Source: Chrysaora quinquecirrha | Taxonomy: Eukaryota > Cnidaria > Scyphozoa > Semaeostomeae > Pelagiidae | Length of the DNA: 64,000 nt | Direction: 5' to 3' | Assembly (NCBI GenBank): GCA_014526335.1 | Contig: JACTAT010000215.1 | Coordinates: 213,955-277,954, forward strand | The notes under the pieces: model-generated | Seen by the model: the letters and a program-made list of their open reading frames with translations, nothing else | Told to the model about the DNA's origin: nothing | Database searches by the model: none | Translations under genes and position numbers: made by a program | Shown: positions 37,601 to 47,059 of the stretch, in pieces | Layout of the letters: the number at the start of each line of letters is the position of its first letter | How positions within the stretch are numbered: the first letter of the stretch is position 1

Positions 37601-40600
37601 AGTTTTGGCTTACCTTGTTGTGCCGAAAATTCTTTCATACTGCCACATGCACAGAGGTATTGTGTCTCTTATCACAAGCGGTTCCAGCTCTTCAGATTCA
37701 ACCTGCTTCTTAAATTCCAAGAGAAAGAAAACAACACCTGCAGCACGTGATGTTTGCACTTTGGTTGGCACCCAGCCACTCTGATCCAAACAATAGTAGT
37801 TGCTGTTGATCGTTATTGGTGAACGACCCATCAAATAGACGTATTTCTCCCTGCAATGGTTGATGCAATACAAGATATTGAAGAAAGATACAGACCATTA
37901 CTATGCAACACTGGTCACAATATAAAATGCAATGCAACACAAAACCATGCAATACAAAACAATACAATATTAAACAATATAATACACTAAAATACAAAAA
38001 AAATACAGTGCAATAAAATAGGTGAAGGTGAAGGTGAAATGGTGTTTTAGCACCAGTCGCTAGGATCTCAGTAGTACGCATGAATCATAGGTATTCTACG
38101 GAACCGGAATTTTTTATGGCTTTTTCAAATGAATATTGAATATTATTTCTTACTGTATCTGGCCAGCTGATTGGCATTCAAAACACAATACCAACCCAAC
38201 TTTACATTTCTGACTAGTTTAAAGGTGGGACTAACAGCAATGAACGTAAATGCAAACGTACCACCAGTCCGTGTGATAGTTTGGTGCCCACCAAGACTTC
38301 AATTGCAAAATACGCTGAATCTTTGGACCAGTTGTGATCAAAAACTCCTAAAACCACAAAGAAATGAAAAAGCAATGCTCTAGGCTCTTGGCAGACGACA
38401 AAAAATTGTTAGTCAAACAATTTTTTTGCCAAGCAATGTTTCGAAATACCGGCCTATTTCTTAACCTTAATCCTACCGGGCTTTTTTTTATCTAAAATAG
38501 CAGGGGGGGTGTTTTCCACCCCCCTCCAGAATTTGCTTTCCTGTGGAGCTAGAGCAATGAAACCTGGCACAGGCATGGGCCAATGTATCAGGAATAACGT
38601 TGGTAAATTGGGCATCTCCCACTTCTATTATGACATCACAATCAAAACGTGCTATCGACATTGGTCAAAAAACAACCTTCCTTGAAATCAATAAAAGCCT
38701 CGAACTTTCTTGCAAAGAAACAGTCAATTCTAATCGAATTTATTGGTAAAAATAGGCATTTATATGTGGTTTTGGCATGACCGCTCTCCATATAAGGCAA
38801 TGTCACGTAACATATTGTCATTATTATGGGGACTGTTTTGTATCACATTGTTGCTTCTACATATAGCTTTAAAGTCAGCCTGGTTTGGAAGCTTAAATCC
38901 ACCACACAACAGAACAGTTACAAGAAAAGCTTGAGGTAGGATTAGGGTTAAAGCTCAACCGAGTCTGTTACAGGTGATAAGAAGAAATGCGTTGATTTTC
39001 TAGTTGTTTTACGCAATGTGAAAATCACAAAGGGTGTTTCCCCGATATTCTGCCAAAGGAAAGGGCATGGTCACCAAAACTTTTTCCCCGGGCTCCATCT
39101 CCAGACTCTCGTGAGCCTATTCCTGACCCCCACCCCAAACCTTTTAGTGCTGGCTTCATGCCTGCCTTGAAGAGGCACAACAAAACAAGCTTGCCAAAAA
39201 ATTAGGTGCAGCCATATCGTTTCTATTCAAGGAAATACGGTAAATGAAATCAGGGATGGAAAAGGAACTTAATAAAGACGAAACAACAAACAAGAAAAAT
39301 AAAACCTACTTTTGCATCTTTGTCCATTTTTTGATACTCTTCATCGCTCAAAAGTGGCTTCACTGATTTCAAGAACTTTTCCACTGTGTTCTTCAAAGGT
39401 GGGACAGACATTCTCGGTAAACTATTTTGATAGCTGTACAGTCTAGCGTGCTTGCCGCTGACAAACCGCACTAGCAAAGCCCAGACTATTGTAGATATGC
39501 TTTGAGATCTTGGAGGTTGATCTACAATTAAAAATCATATGGGGCAGACTTTAAAATTGCGATAGACAGCGGAAGCCTTTGATATTTAGTTCGGCAACGT
39601 TTCGGGAAAGGTCCGTCTCCCATCATTGGGCAATGAGAAATGTGGTTTCTTTCCTATTCATTGCAAAGGTCGGATCGAAATATTATATTAGCTTTTGTAT
39701 TGTTGATTTTATGAGCATTCAAAGTTCAGTATTTCATAAGGGCTTTGACCTGCCAGGGTGAAAAGTTTCACCCCCAGCCCCAGCCCCGGTCACTTTCACG
39801 TAAAAAGGTGGTGTGGCCGAGTAGTCAAGGTGTTTGGCTCACGATCGTGAGGTCGTGGGTTCGAATCTCGTCGGGACCACTTTCCACAAGCCTACAGTCA
39901 ACTCAGCTGTCCATCCTTCTGAGGTCGGTAAATGGGTACCCAGGGTATTCGTTCTAGAATATCAGTCTGGGGGCACAAACTCACCTGCTGCAGGTACACA
40001 TCAGCTGCATAGCTGCCAGAACCCCCAACCTGCTTTAACAAATAAATTACTTGCTTGCTCGCTTACGGTCAAAGCCCTTATGGAATTGGGAACTGTTAAG
40101 GCTCATAAAATCAATAGAAAAATCGCTAGGACATAGTGAAACTTTGCACCTACACAACGTTTTAGATGCTTAACAAAACTTTAGCATCAAAACTCAATAT
40201 CTTGAAGTTTGGGAAAATTTCAATATCGGCGGCATTTGGTCAAAAAGGTCTATTGACCAAGGTGAAAAGTCTTTGAGTCATACATACAGAATATCAAAAT
40301 TGCTAGCAAGAGTGGAATTTTTTTTGGACCTACTTAGACGCTTTTTACATCTCACATTCCTCATCATTGTCAGTTGTTAAGTCATTCTACTATTAACCGT
40401 ACTTACATAGCCATCCTGTCCATGATAGTAGAATCCTTAGCATGTACTGTCTTGTGTACAGCAACACGATGAAATACACAACAGAGAGGATAAATGCAAT
40501 CACAAACAATCTCAGGAAATAAGGGTAGCTGTCATCCAGGTATATGTATACCCCAAATGCCCACATGTAGGAACTAATTAGATTCAGCTTTGGGTGGTCT

Positions 40601-43406
40601 ATATACATGATACATGAAATGACAATCAATGCAATTAGGAGGTTGCTCCATGTTGTTGGCCATAAACCATTGGCAATCTGTTTCCTAGGGAAAAAATGAG
40701 AAAATTATTAACCCTTATCCCATTGACCCATGGTCGAATTGACAAAAGTGATCTTGTGAATCATTGTTGGACGGAAAAACACCAGATGGATTGGGATAAC
40801 ATTTCAGTGATTGATGAGGATAAGAACTGGAAAAACAGACTTGTGAAAGAAAGCATTCACTCAATTCTATCAACTCCCTGTATCAATCAAGTATCTTACT
40901 CAATCCCAGAAATCTGGTTGAATAACATCAAAAGTTGCACTGATCACAATTTTGGCACCACAAATCTTAGAAATTGAGCGCCAAAACATTACCATGCCTC
41001 CTCACAGGTCGGGTTAATTTCACACCTTTCGATCTGACCTTTGCAAGAAATAGGAAAGACACCACATTTCTCATTGCCCGATGATGGGAGACGGATCTCT
41101 CCCGAAACGTTGCCCAACTAAATATCAAAGGCTTGTCATGATAAGTGGTGACTATCATGTCTAATACGGCTATTGGGCCTTTTTTGATCTAACCTATTTA
41201 ATCAGGATCATTCTTAGGTGAAGATGAAGTGTTTTAGCGCCAGTTGCTGGGATCTCAGTAGTAGGTTAACTAATCGATACCTCGGAAGGTGTGTTTGAGC
41301 AGTTGAATCAATTGATATCAAGATGTATTTTCCAACCCCCCCCCCATTATTCCAACCTCCGTGTTTATTAAATGTTTTCCAACCCTCTGATTATCCACAC
41401 TGCAGAGTTGGGTACTTGCACAATAGATCATTTCAGTATGACTTCAGACAGCATTAAAATTTTTCAAAATCACATGATGTCGAGTTTTTATATGAAAATC
41501 TTATAAAGCAGTCAAAAATTAGTCTAGGTGCAAAGTTTCACTGTCCTAGCGCTTGTGTTCTTAATTTTATGAGCATTCAAAGTTCCCGATTTCATAAAGG
41601 CTTTGACTGCAAAAATGAACTTGGTGAAACTTTTTACCCCACACGGTCAAAGCCCTTATTAAACTGTGAACTTTGGACGCTCGTTGAATTGATTATACAT
41701 GCTTTGAGATAGTAAAACTTAGCACCTAGACTAATTTTTGGGTGCTTTATATGATTTTTGCATTGAAAAATTGATATCTTGCGATCTCCAAAATTTTTCT
41801 CTACCGAAATGAACTACACGTTTTTTTTATAAGAAACCGGTTTATAAGAAACCTAGAACTAGACACCCCAAAAGTTAAGAAACTTTTAGAACTAGGAGGA
41901 AGGAGTTAAGAAACTTAAGAAATTTTCGTGTCAGTTTTCCAACATACTGATTTCACATTTGTGGACGTAGTAATCAATTCTCAAGCATTTCTGTGCGATT
42001 TCTCGCACCAGCATGGCTAATTCTTTGTAATACAATAATATTAATATTAATATTAATGCTTGCTATATTCACGTTTTTTTTCTCGTTTTTACTGTAATTT
42101 ATTTCCATTAAATTAATAAACTGTCAAGAAAGTTTTAGAACTAAAATTGGTCCAAAAATTAAGAAACTTTTAGAACTAGGCCCCGAGCCAGGTTTCTTAT
42201 AAAAAAAACAATGTGTATAGGATACAACAATAGAAAGAGGCTCTTGCACACCCGAGATCTCGTTGAAAAAGCCTACTCTGCAATAAGCGGCCATTTTAGT
42301 CTAGGTATCTTTTTCGGGTTTTTCATGATAACTTTGTATCCATTTGGGTGTCTTTTTTACGATCTTTAGGTATCCATTCAGGTGTACCTTTCAACCAACC
42401 CGAGGCACACCTGCACCTTATTTTTCTGGAAGTATCCCCTGGCAGGGGCGGAGCAGCAAAAAATTTTTAGGGGGGCACAGAGTTAAAATTTGCCGACAGA
42501 AGGGCGTGGTTTTTGCAACCACGCCCATTTTTCATTATGCTTTTTCCAATAATCAATATAAATTCCATTTTAAAAAACAAGACTCTAACTCTTTTCTTTT
42601 TCAAGAATCTAACTTTCTTCTTTTTTGCTTGCATGTTGTGGTTGATTTATTCATTTCATCGATCTTTTCCCAAAGATTTTACATGTCTTGAACAAGCCAA
42701 CTCATGCAGAACTTAACCTTATATAGTACTGTATGTACTGTATGTACTGTATAAGCTTCGAAGATAGATACTGAAATCGACGCAGATATTCAATATTATT
42801 TCTCGTTTAAGTACTCTAATCATGCTTCAATTTAATGGAATTTCTATTATCGGAACCGAGCTTCCACGCATTTTATTGAAAAATGCCGAACAAGAGAAAT
42901 CCCAAATCTCCAGACCCATATCATCATTTGCCGAAAAAACCTTCTTTGTGCCGACGTTTGCAACATTGGGGGGGTACAGCGCCCCCCTGTACCCCCCCTT
43001 TGGCGACGCCCCTGTCCCCTGGGGAATTAAGGCATGTCTGATTACTATACTGAACATCTTATCTCATTAAAATCTTTGGTTGAAATTCACATTTGAAATT
43101 TCTTAGAAATTTCCTTGACTTTTCTAAGCAAAGAGGGGATTCAATTGATTATATCCGTTCTGGTAAAAATTTTTTGATAATGTCGCATTCCACCACTTCC
43201 GTGGCATAGTCAATTAATGTCATGGGTGGCAAATGACAATAAAACCGGTGAAAAAACTTAGCAACTTCTTACCGGGTTCGGAACGCACAGATTTTCAAAT
43301 CGGAAAAGACACTTTTGGCGACTTTTTCTTCCTGTTCTATAATACTAGTGCCTTCATCATGAAATTTTACATGCGGCTCTGCTATAGCAGCTCTCGCCTC
43401 CGCCAT
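27811..43406 (-). CDS. CPT1: Carnitine O-palmitoyltransferase 1, catalytic exon not found
   Basis: CPT1 sits in the outer mitochondrial membrane and converts long-chain acyl-CoA to acylcarnitine, the rate-setting step of fatty-acid import. Exons, 5' to 3' on the minus strand: 43273-43406, 40407-40684, 39310-39521, 38265-38347, 37614-37850, 36466-36514, 35322-35451, 34325-34461, [missing], 32594-32762, 31965-32036, 30940-31103, 30192-30264, 29424-29507, 28847-28963, 27811-28023. All other junctions agree in phase. Exon 2 encodes two membrane helices ([33 protein letters not shown]). Family landmarks are [33 protein letters not shown]-like [58 protein letters not shown] and [16 protein letters not shown]. 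Recovered coding length is 2,152 nt against about 770 codons in vertebrates. The segment with WFDKS and the catalytic His (AEHSWADAP in vertebrates) is absent between exons 8 and 9. Confidence 0.93.
28139..28735. mobile_element. Serial copies of a TGGCTAAACTAGGAG miniature element
   Basis: Two full ~240-bp copies (about 28246-28484 and 28496-28733) and a right half (28139-28229). Each has inverted ends TGGCTARAYTAGGAGAC, and the copies lie head to tail with the spacer CTTTAAGGCC between them. They lie in the last intron of CPT1. Confidence 0.75.
29020..29415 (-). repeat. ~85-95-bp intronic array carrying copies of a splice donor
   Basis: Four units with (CAAA)n tracts and the word GATTGTTTACTTxCATATCCCTG. 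Read on the gene strand this is CAGGGATATGTAAGTAAACA, the end of CPT1 exon 14 and its donor. The unit near 29228 keeps an intact GTAAGT. Those near 29060 and 29144 read GCAAGT, and the one near 29323 reads ATAAGT. Confidence 0.85.
29777..30162. mobile_element. Palindromic element, ATTTCGG family, copy 1
   Basis: Long inverted repeat with ends ACCATTTCGGTAG and GATCATTTCGGCATG. The arms contain TTTATAAGGGCTTTGAC and its complement GGTCAAAGCCTTTATGAAAT around a short centre. Lies in the CPT1 intron between exons 13 and 14. Confidence 0.7.
30305..30885. repeat. (AAAGAT)n / (AAGATT)n tract
   Basis: Purine-rich hexamer array in a CPT1 intron, with the sub-block AAGATAAAGATAAATATAAA repeated near 30670 and 30775. 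Confidence 0.95.
31140..31865. repeat. 20-bp minisatellite AAACCATGACGGTTTACAAG
   Basis: About 36 copies of an exact 20-bp period in the CPT1 intron between exons 11 and 12, with scattered substitutions and a short higher-order duplication around 31300-31450. Confidence 0.95.
32100..32585. repeat. (AACAAT)n and (AAAATT)n tracts
   Basis: Simple A-rich hexamer and dodecamer repeats in a CPT1 intron, ending a few bases downstream of the exon donor at 32593. Confidence 0.95.
32763..33815. other. CPT1 intron region where the catalytic exon should lie
   Basis: Both strands were read for the WFDKS and HSWADAP region without success. The stretch 33370-33780 contains scattered TGTTGGCCAACA and CGTTGGC words that look like a decayed inverted-repeat transposon, but I cannot fix its borders. 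No other feature supported. Confidence 0.5.
33824..34167. mobile_element. hAT-like non-autonomous element
   Basis: A 344-bp element with CCCGGGGG-type inverted ends (CCCCGGGGGGTAGCTTC and CCCGGGGGTAACTCCC), with an 8-bp duplication CAAGTTCC at 33816-33823 and 34168-34175. An 8-bp target duplication is typical of hAT elements. It sits in the CPT1 intron that should contain the catalytic exon. Confidence 0.8.
34540..35060. repeat. AAACAAACAACAAATAGAT minisatellite
   Basis: Repeats of TAAATAAATAAACAAACAAC plus AAATAGATAATA, with a longer unit containing AAAACAACAAGTAGGTGATG occurring at 34795 and 34963. CPT1 intron. Confidence 0.9.
35790..36400. repeat. (GAA)n-rich purine tract in a CPT1 intron
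   Basis: More than 500 bases almost free of pyrimidines on the plus strand, dominated by GAAGAAGAA, with a duplicated segment beginning CAAAAACTGGTAGAATATTG near 35970 and 35738. Several long K/E-, S- or F-rich open frames overlap it in all frames, as expected for a triplet repeat. Confidence 0.95.
36740..37560 (-). repeat. AATACCAATGCC-rich tract with two decayed copies of a CPT1 exon end
   Basis: Between AATGCTAATACC-type repeats lie two ~95-bp copies (36951-37045 and 37268-37362) of the 3' end of CPT1 exon 5 (37614-37708). They still encode [17 protein letters not shown] and a similar peptide, but the donor GTAAGC is changed to AAAAGT and GAGAGC. Spacings are about 322 and 341 bp, so this is a tandem duplication seeded by the real exon. 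Confidence 0.85.
38400..39300. other. CPT1 intron, nothing else recognised
   Basis: Intron between exons 3 and 4. A G-run/C-run hairpin (GGGGGGGTG...CACCCCC) lies at 38504-38524; otherwise no element with definable ends. Confidence 0.4.
39590..39665 (-). mobile_element. Penelope-type terminal fragment with hammerhead-like core
   Basis: On the minus strand it carries CCCAATGATGGGAGACGGAC followed by CTTTCCCGAAACGTTG, which resembles the A-TGA, stem, GAAA core of hammerhead ribozymes found in Penelope-like elements. A near-identical copy lies in inverse orientation at 41015-41140. Confidence 0.45.
39700..40256. mobile_element. Palindromic element, ATTTCGG family, interrupted by a SINE
   Basis: Left arm ATTTTATGAGCATTCAAAG...TTTCATAAGGGCTTTGAC and right arm GGTCAAAGCCCTTATGGAATT...GCTCATAAAAT, ending near GGTCTATT. 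The centre has been opened by a tRNA-derived insertion at 39807-40064. CPT1 intron between exons 2 and 3. Confidence 0.65.
39807..40064 (+). mobile_element. tRNA-derived SINE
   Basis: Begins with a tRNA-like head, GGTGGTGTGGCCGAGTAGTC (A box TGGCCGAGTAGTCAAGG) and GGTTCGAATC (B box), about 75 bases long, resembling tRNA-Ser/Leu. A ~180-bp unique body follows and ends in a CTTGCTTGCTCGCTT tail. It is too long and lacks a clean acceptor stem match, so it is not a tRNA gene. Confidence 0.7.
41015..41140 (+). mobile_element. Penelope-type terminal fragment with hammerhead-like core, inverse copy
   Basis: Contains CCCGATGATGGGAGACGGATC followed within a few bases by CTCCCGAAACGTTG; the sides of the TGGGAG/CTCCC stem pair perfectly. 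Together with 39590-39665 it forms an inverted pair around CPT1 exon 2. Confidence 0.5.
41422..41814. mobile_element. Palindromic element, ATTTCGG family, copy 2
   Basis: Ends AATAGATCATTTCAGTA and TTCATTTCGGTAG. The arms contain TTTATGAGCATTCAAAGTTC and ACGGTCAAAGCCCTTATTAA around a centre near 41620. The next transposon begins directly to its right. CPT1 intron 1. Confidence 0.7.
41817..42215. mobile_element. Non-autonomous DNA transposon, AAGAAAC subfamily, copy 2
   Basis: A 399-bp copy almost identical to 6292-6680, flanked by TA on both sides (41815-41816 and 42216-42217). CPT1 intron 1. Confidence 0.85.
42443..43014. mobile_element. hAT-like non-autonomous element
   Basis: A 572-bp element with inverted ends CAGGGGCGGAGC and CAGGGGCGTCGC and perfect 8-bp duplication TCCCCTGG at 42435-42442 and 43015-43022. 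No transposase. CPT1 intron 1, about 260 bases from exon 1. Confidence 0.9.
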
Positions 43407-43675
43407 AACTGCGCTTTCACGTTCAGTTCAAACTTCAAACCAGACAGAAGAGGCCGAAGAGAAGTAGCCTGTTGACCGTCCACACACTCACAGCAAGAAC
43501 TCAGCAGACGATTCGTGTCTTGTCGCAGAAAAAAGGCCAATTCCTCAGCTTTCCTACAAAATAAATATCACAAAATAAACTTTTTGCTTTAAAGATTAGT
43601 TTGATTTACTTTATGAATTCTTGATATGTCATTTTGACAAAATAAAACAGTTTGAAAAAACCACAAGCAAACCCT

Positions 43676-44096
43676 ACCTCACCACGTACCGGTAGATCTC
43701 GGAAGTGCTCATGAGACTTTGAAAATTTCTCCGAAACTAAATGTAAAACATAAGGTGGTGCCGTGGATCGATCCCACGACCTCGTGATTGACGTGACAGG
43801 TACTAATCCACTGAGCTACCGAAGCGCTGCCGAAACACCGTGATTTTATTGATGTGATGAACGGAATATATAGATATTGATATTGCATATAGCTGTTGCC
43901 AAACAGACAACCCTATTTCCACCCTGAACCCTATGTTGGCCGGGCCCTAAACCCTGGTTGGGAACAAAGAAGACGGGGGTATGCGTGTGTGAAGCGCCTT
44001 CGGCGCTTCATTATATTCCTCCTCCGCTTCAATATCCCTGCTATACTGTATATTACGGGATGAGCACTTCCGAGATCTACCGATAACTACCTCACC
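43676..44096. mobile_element. Inverted-repeat element containing a tRNA-like sequence
   Basis: Outer arms CCGGTAGATCTCGGAAGTGC (43690) and its inverse GCACTTCCGAGATCTACCG (44064) enclose, on the minus strand, a tRNA-like block at about 43757-43832: TAGCTCAGTGGATTAGTACC as A box and GGATCGATCC as B box. A perfect GAAGCGCC/GGCGCTTC hairpin lies at 43991-44009. Confidence 0.6.
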
Positions 44097-44099
44097 ATG

Positions 44100-44700
44100 C
44101 GGCGGCCATGTTGTTGGACTTTGAACTGTTATTGACACGTGACGATTTCATTGATTTGGGTTTGGCGCGAAAATTATTTTAAAAACCTCGTTTCCATTTT
44201 CGAGGGGTATATGAGTATATGAGTGCATGAGGGGATGAATGCATGAGGGTAATGGGGTGAGAGGGTGGTGTTGCAGCGAGATGAAACTATCAAGGTTTCA
44301 AGAATTCCGATGTAATTGTTCCATCCGAAAATGAAAATTGTATAGAATTTGTATTTTCCAAGGCGTCAAAAGCTGAAAGCATGACAATTACCCAGATCAA
44401 TATTGCTAAATTTGATACCTCTGCCTTGACCAAAATCGTAAAAACTAGCTTGACAAGCTAGTTTTTACGTCAGATGGCCGAATACGTACCATCTAGTGGG
44501 ACTGAGAGTCACCTGTTACCCCCCCCCCCCCATCCCTCTTCATCTAGCGCGAAATCTTCCAGCTTTCATCCAAAATGTGGCTGAGACATTATGCTGGAAC
44601 TGCCATTATAACTGTCATCTTTCCTTATGTATCTTCCACCAATGACCAGGGCCGGGGGAAGGAATATTTGATTCTCTAGCACGCACATCCTCAGGTACCT
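44100..44700. other. Unassigned intergenic stretch
   Basis: Contains ATGAG(T/G)-rich short repeats at 44205-44275 and a C-run at 44518-44530. No gene seen. Confidence 0.4.
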
Positions 44701-44785
44701 CTACTAAGAAAAACGAATAAAACACCGAATGTTTTCCAAATTGCGAAAAATAGCGGAATCATTTTCGGGCATACTTAAAAGATTT

Positions 44786-44805
44786 TTTCGTCTGACACTC
44801 CTCAG
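44786..44805 (-). ncRNA. Hammerhead-ribozyme-like core in the left Penelope arm
   Basis: Minus strand reads CTGAGGAGTGTCAGACGAAA: CTGANGA, a short hairpin and GAAA. The flanks CATACT and AGTATG in the right-arm copy can pair, but here the 3' flank is mutated. Self-cleavage is inference from known Penelope ribozymes. Confidence 0.4.
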
Positions 44806-45139
44806 AGTATGAACGTCAGAAACAGACCGAAACAATAGACTAAGACGGAATTTATACCCAGATGCGGCTCGAAATGCACCAATCAGAAAGAACGAAAAGC
44901 TGAATTGGCATTGTGTTATAAACACCAATCAGCTGGTCGGATACAGCGGGAAGACCAAAGAATTATTTGAAGAGTCCAAGTGAGAAAACGAACTCTTTCT
45001 GCCTACACAGAACCGGCCTTTTGGTTTTGATGTAGACAGATTCCTACATGCTTGATTCCTATTTGCTTGGCAGGGCGAAATATTAGCAAACTAAAAAAAC
45101 ATAGTTGTCTTGTGTGTCTTGCGCCGCGGTGTTTCTGCC

Positions 45140-45430
45140 TTACTGTATAGATTCCAAAACCCGTAAGTGAAACAAAGATCTTGCTTTGCCAATGATTCTG
45201 AAACAAGCCTCGCTGTAATTTTCTGCACAAATCGGGTTATCAAGTAGATGTTGTCCTATGGCAGAATCATGTTTAAGACTAGGTTGTTGTTTAGACCCAC
45301 GGGGTGGTTGCTCTCTTTGTCGAAAATTGTGCAGACGAATATTAGTAGGGACATGCTGCTTTATCCTATCACCTAATCTCTGGGAAGTACGACCTACGTA
45401 CCTGGCATCACACCGGCACGAAAATTCATA
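45140..45430 (-). pseudogene. GIY-YIG endonuclease fragment of a Penelope-like element
   Basis: About 95 codons in one minus-strand frame: RCDARYVGRTSQRLGDRIKQ with the YVG half of GIY-YIG and the catalytic Arg region, then DSAIGQHLLDNPIC and KARSLFHLRVLESIQ before a stop. These match the C-terminal endonuclease of Penelope reverse transcriptases. The reverse transcriptase itself is absent, so the copy is 5' truncated and dead. Confidence 0.75.
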
Positions 45431-45631
45431 AATTCAGAAAGAGTTCGTTTTCTCACTCGGACTCTTCAAATAATTCTATTGGTCTTCCCGCTGTATCCGA
45501 CCAGCTGATTGGTGTTTAAAACACAATGCCAATTCAGCTTTTCGTTCTTTCTGATTGGTGCATTTCGAGCCGCATCTGGGTATAAATTCCCCCTTAGTCT
45601 ATTGTTTCGGTCTGTTTCTGACGTTCATACT

Positions 45632-45651
45632 CTGAGGAGTGTCAGACGAAA
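45632..45651 (+). ncRNA. Hammerhead-ribozyme-like core in the right Penelope arm
   Basis: CTGAGGAGTGTCAGACGAAA with flanking CATACT (5') and AGTATG (3') that could pair. No third stem was identified, so activity is uncertain. Confidence 0.4.
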
Positions 45652-46064
45652 AAAGTATGCCCGAAAATGATTCCGCCGTTTTTCGAATGTTTTCTATTGA
45701 CTGTGGTTTATCGCAATTTAACACAGCGTGTTGATCATGGAAGAATCATAAGGATAACTTTCACGAAACTTATCATGAGGATGATGATGATGATTATGGG
45801 GTGATTCTTATTATTACTTCGATGATCGATGATGAGAATGGTGATAATGGTAATAATGATGAAAATGAAGATTGCCATATATCCTTTAATAAACGCCGCG
45901 GCCTTTATCAAAAAATTCAAGCTTTTGAATTCTGCGTTTAATAGATGGCGGCGCTTATCAGAGGGCGGCGTTTATAAAAAGCGCGAGAAGTGAGAAAAAG
46001 GATGAATTGACTTCATCTTCAAACAATGTTTTCTTTCCCAAAAACAAAAGATTGCGTGAAAAAT

Positions 46065-46541
46065 AGGGGCGGACTGGCACGTGCTGGGTTGCGATTGCAA
46101 CCCGAACCTTCTTGTAAGAAAGAGGGTCTTTAAACAAACTGTTTCTGTTGTTTTTGAGCGAATCTCTTCGATTTCTTGGAATTTCGAAGAGATTTGGATT
46201 GGTTTCGCTCAGTCTGAAAACAGTTGGGAAAAGCAGAAATTGTTTCATGATGCAGATAATTTGAAAGAAAATAAAATAAAAAAGATTATCAGCGTATGCG
46301 CACAAGAATATGGAAGCAAGAAAATATAGAAGTGTGAAAATATGTATAAAGGGAGACGATTTTGCTATCTAAATATTTAAAATAAGAAAAGAAGTAGTTA
46401 CATGAACAGTAGCCCTTTGCCTCCAATTGCTGTTTTATAGAGGAGCTCGCTAGAACATCTAACAAGAAAAATTGCTATAGTAGAAACAGGCCCCTTTTAC
46501 TGGAAATAGCAACTCTTGAGATTCGCTGCCAGTCCGCCTCT
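46065..46541. mobile_element. hAT-like non-autonomous element
   Basis: Ends AGGGGCGGACTGGCA and AGAGGCGGACTGGCA (inverted). Flanking octamers TGAAAAAT and GGAAAAAT match at seven of eight positions. No transposase. Opposed short open frames inside show no protein motif. Confidence 0.65.
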
Positions 46542-46699
46542 GGAAAAATGTAGAGTTCACTGAAGAAGTGTTCACGTTGTGGTAAAATAAAAAAGAATTT
46601 GCTGATAGAAAACAAGTAAAATTCGTATAAACTATTTGTTATTTCTTGTTTGGCCTTTTTGTGTTCGAAGAATTTCGAACACATTGGTGTGGGGTGGCG

Positions 46700-46703
46700 T
46701 GTC

Positions 46704-46742
<39 letters not shown>

Positions 46743-46743
46743 C
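46700..46743. repeat. (CTAA)n microsatellite
   Basis: About ten copies of ACTA/CTAA. Confidence 0.95.
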
Positions 46744-47059
46744 ACTGACTAACCAACGCTTGAACAATGGAAAACGTGTAAAAATAGTATAAGCATCTCA
46801 ACAATGCCATTAGGGCCATTGTCTCGGCCATTTATGCGCAATTTGCGGTTAGTTCTTCACAAGCCCCTTTGTCGATTTAAGGTCATGTGACAATTTTTCT
46901 CTTCGCACTAGCTTGATTGCATCTGACTCATGGCTGTTTACCATTTGAAACTGGCAAATTGCCACCTTGGATTGGTAAATGACATTTCACGCATTCTCAA
47001 CATTAATCAAAGAGTCTTGGCAAAGAGCGGCAATTTCAAACCAGTTTTTAAAACAAATC

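Larger units (their letters stand above)
44725..45695 (-). mobile_element. Penelope-like element remnant with inverted terminal repeats
   Basis: Two ~260-bp arms, 44725-44999 and 45435-45695, are inverted copies of each other (AGTATGAACGTCAGAAACAG, CACCAATCAGCTGGTCGGAT). Between them, on the minus strand, is the GIY-YIG endonuclease coding end of a Penelope-like retroelement. Each arm has the hammerhead-like core CTGAGGAGTGTCAGACGAAA. Related fragments are at 52615-52800 and 53300-53410. Confidence 0.7.

Noticed and set aside
39807..39880. Functional tRNA gene
   Set aside because: A and B boxes are present, but the block continues into a SINE body without an independent 3' end.
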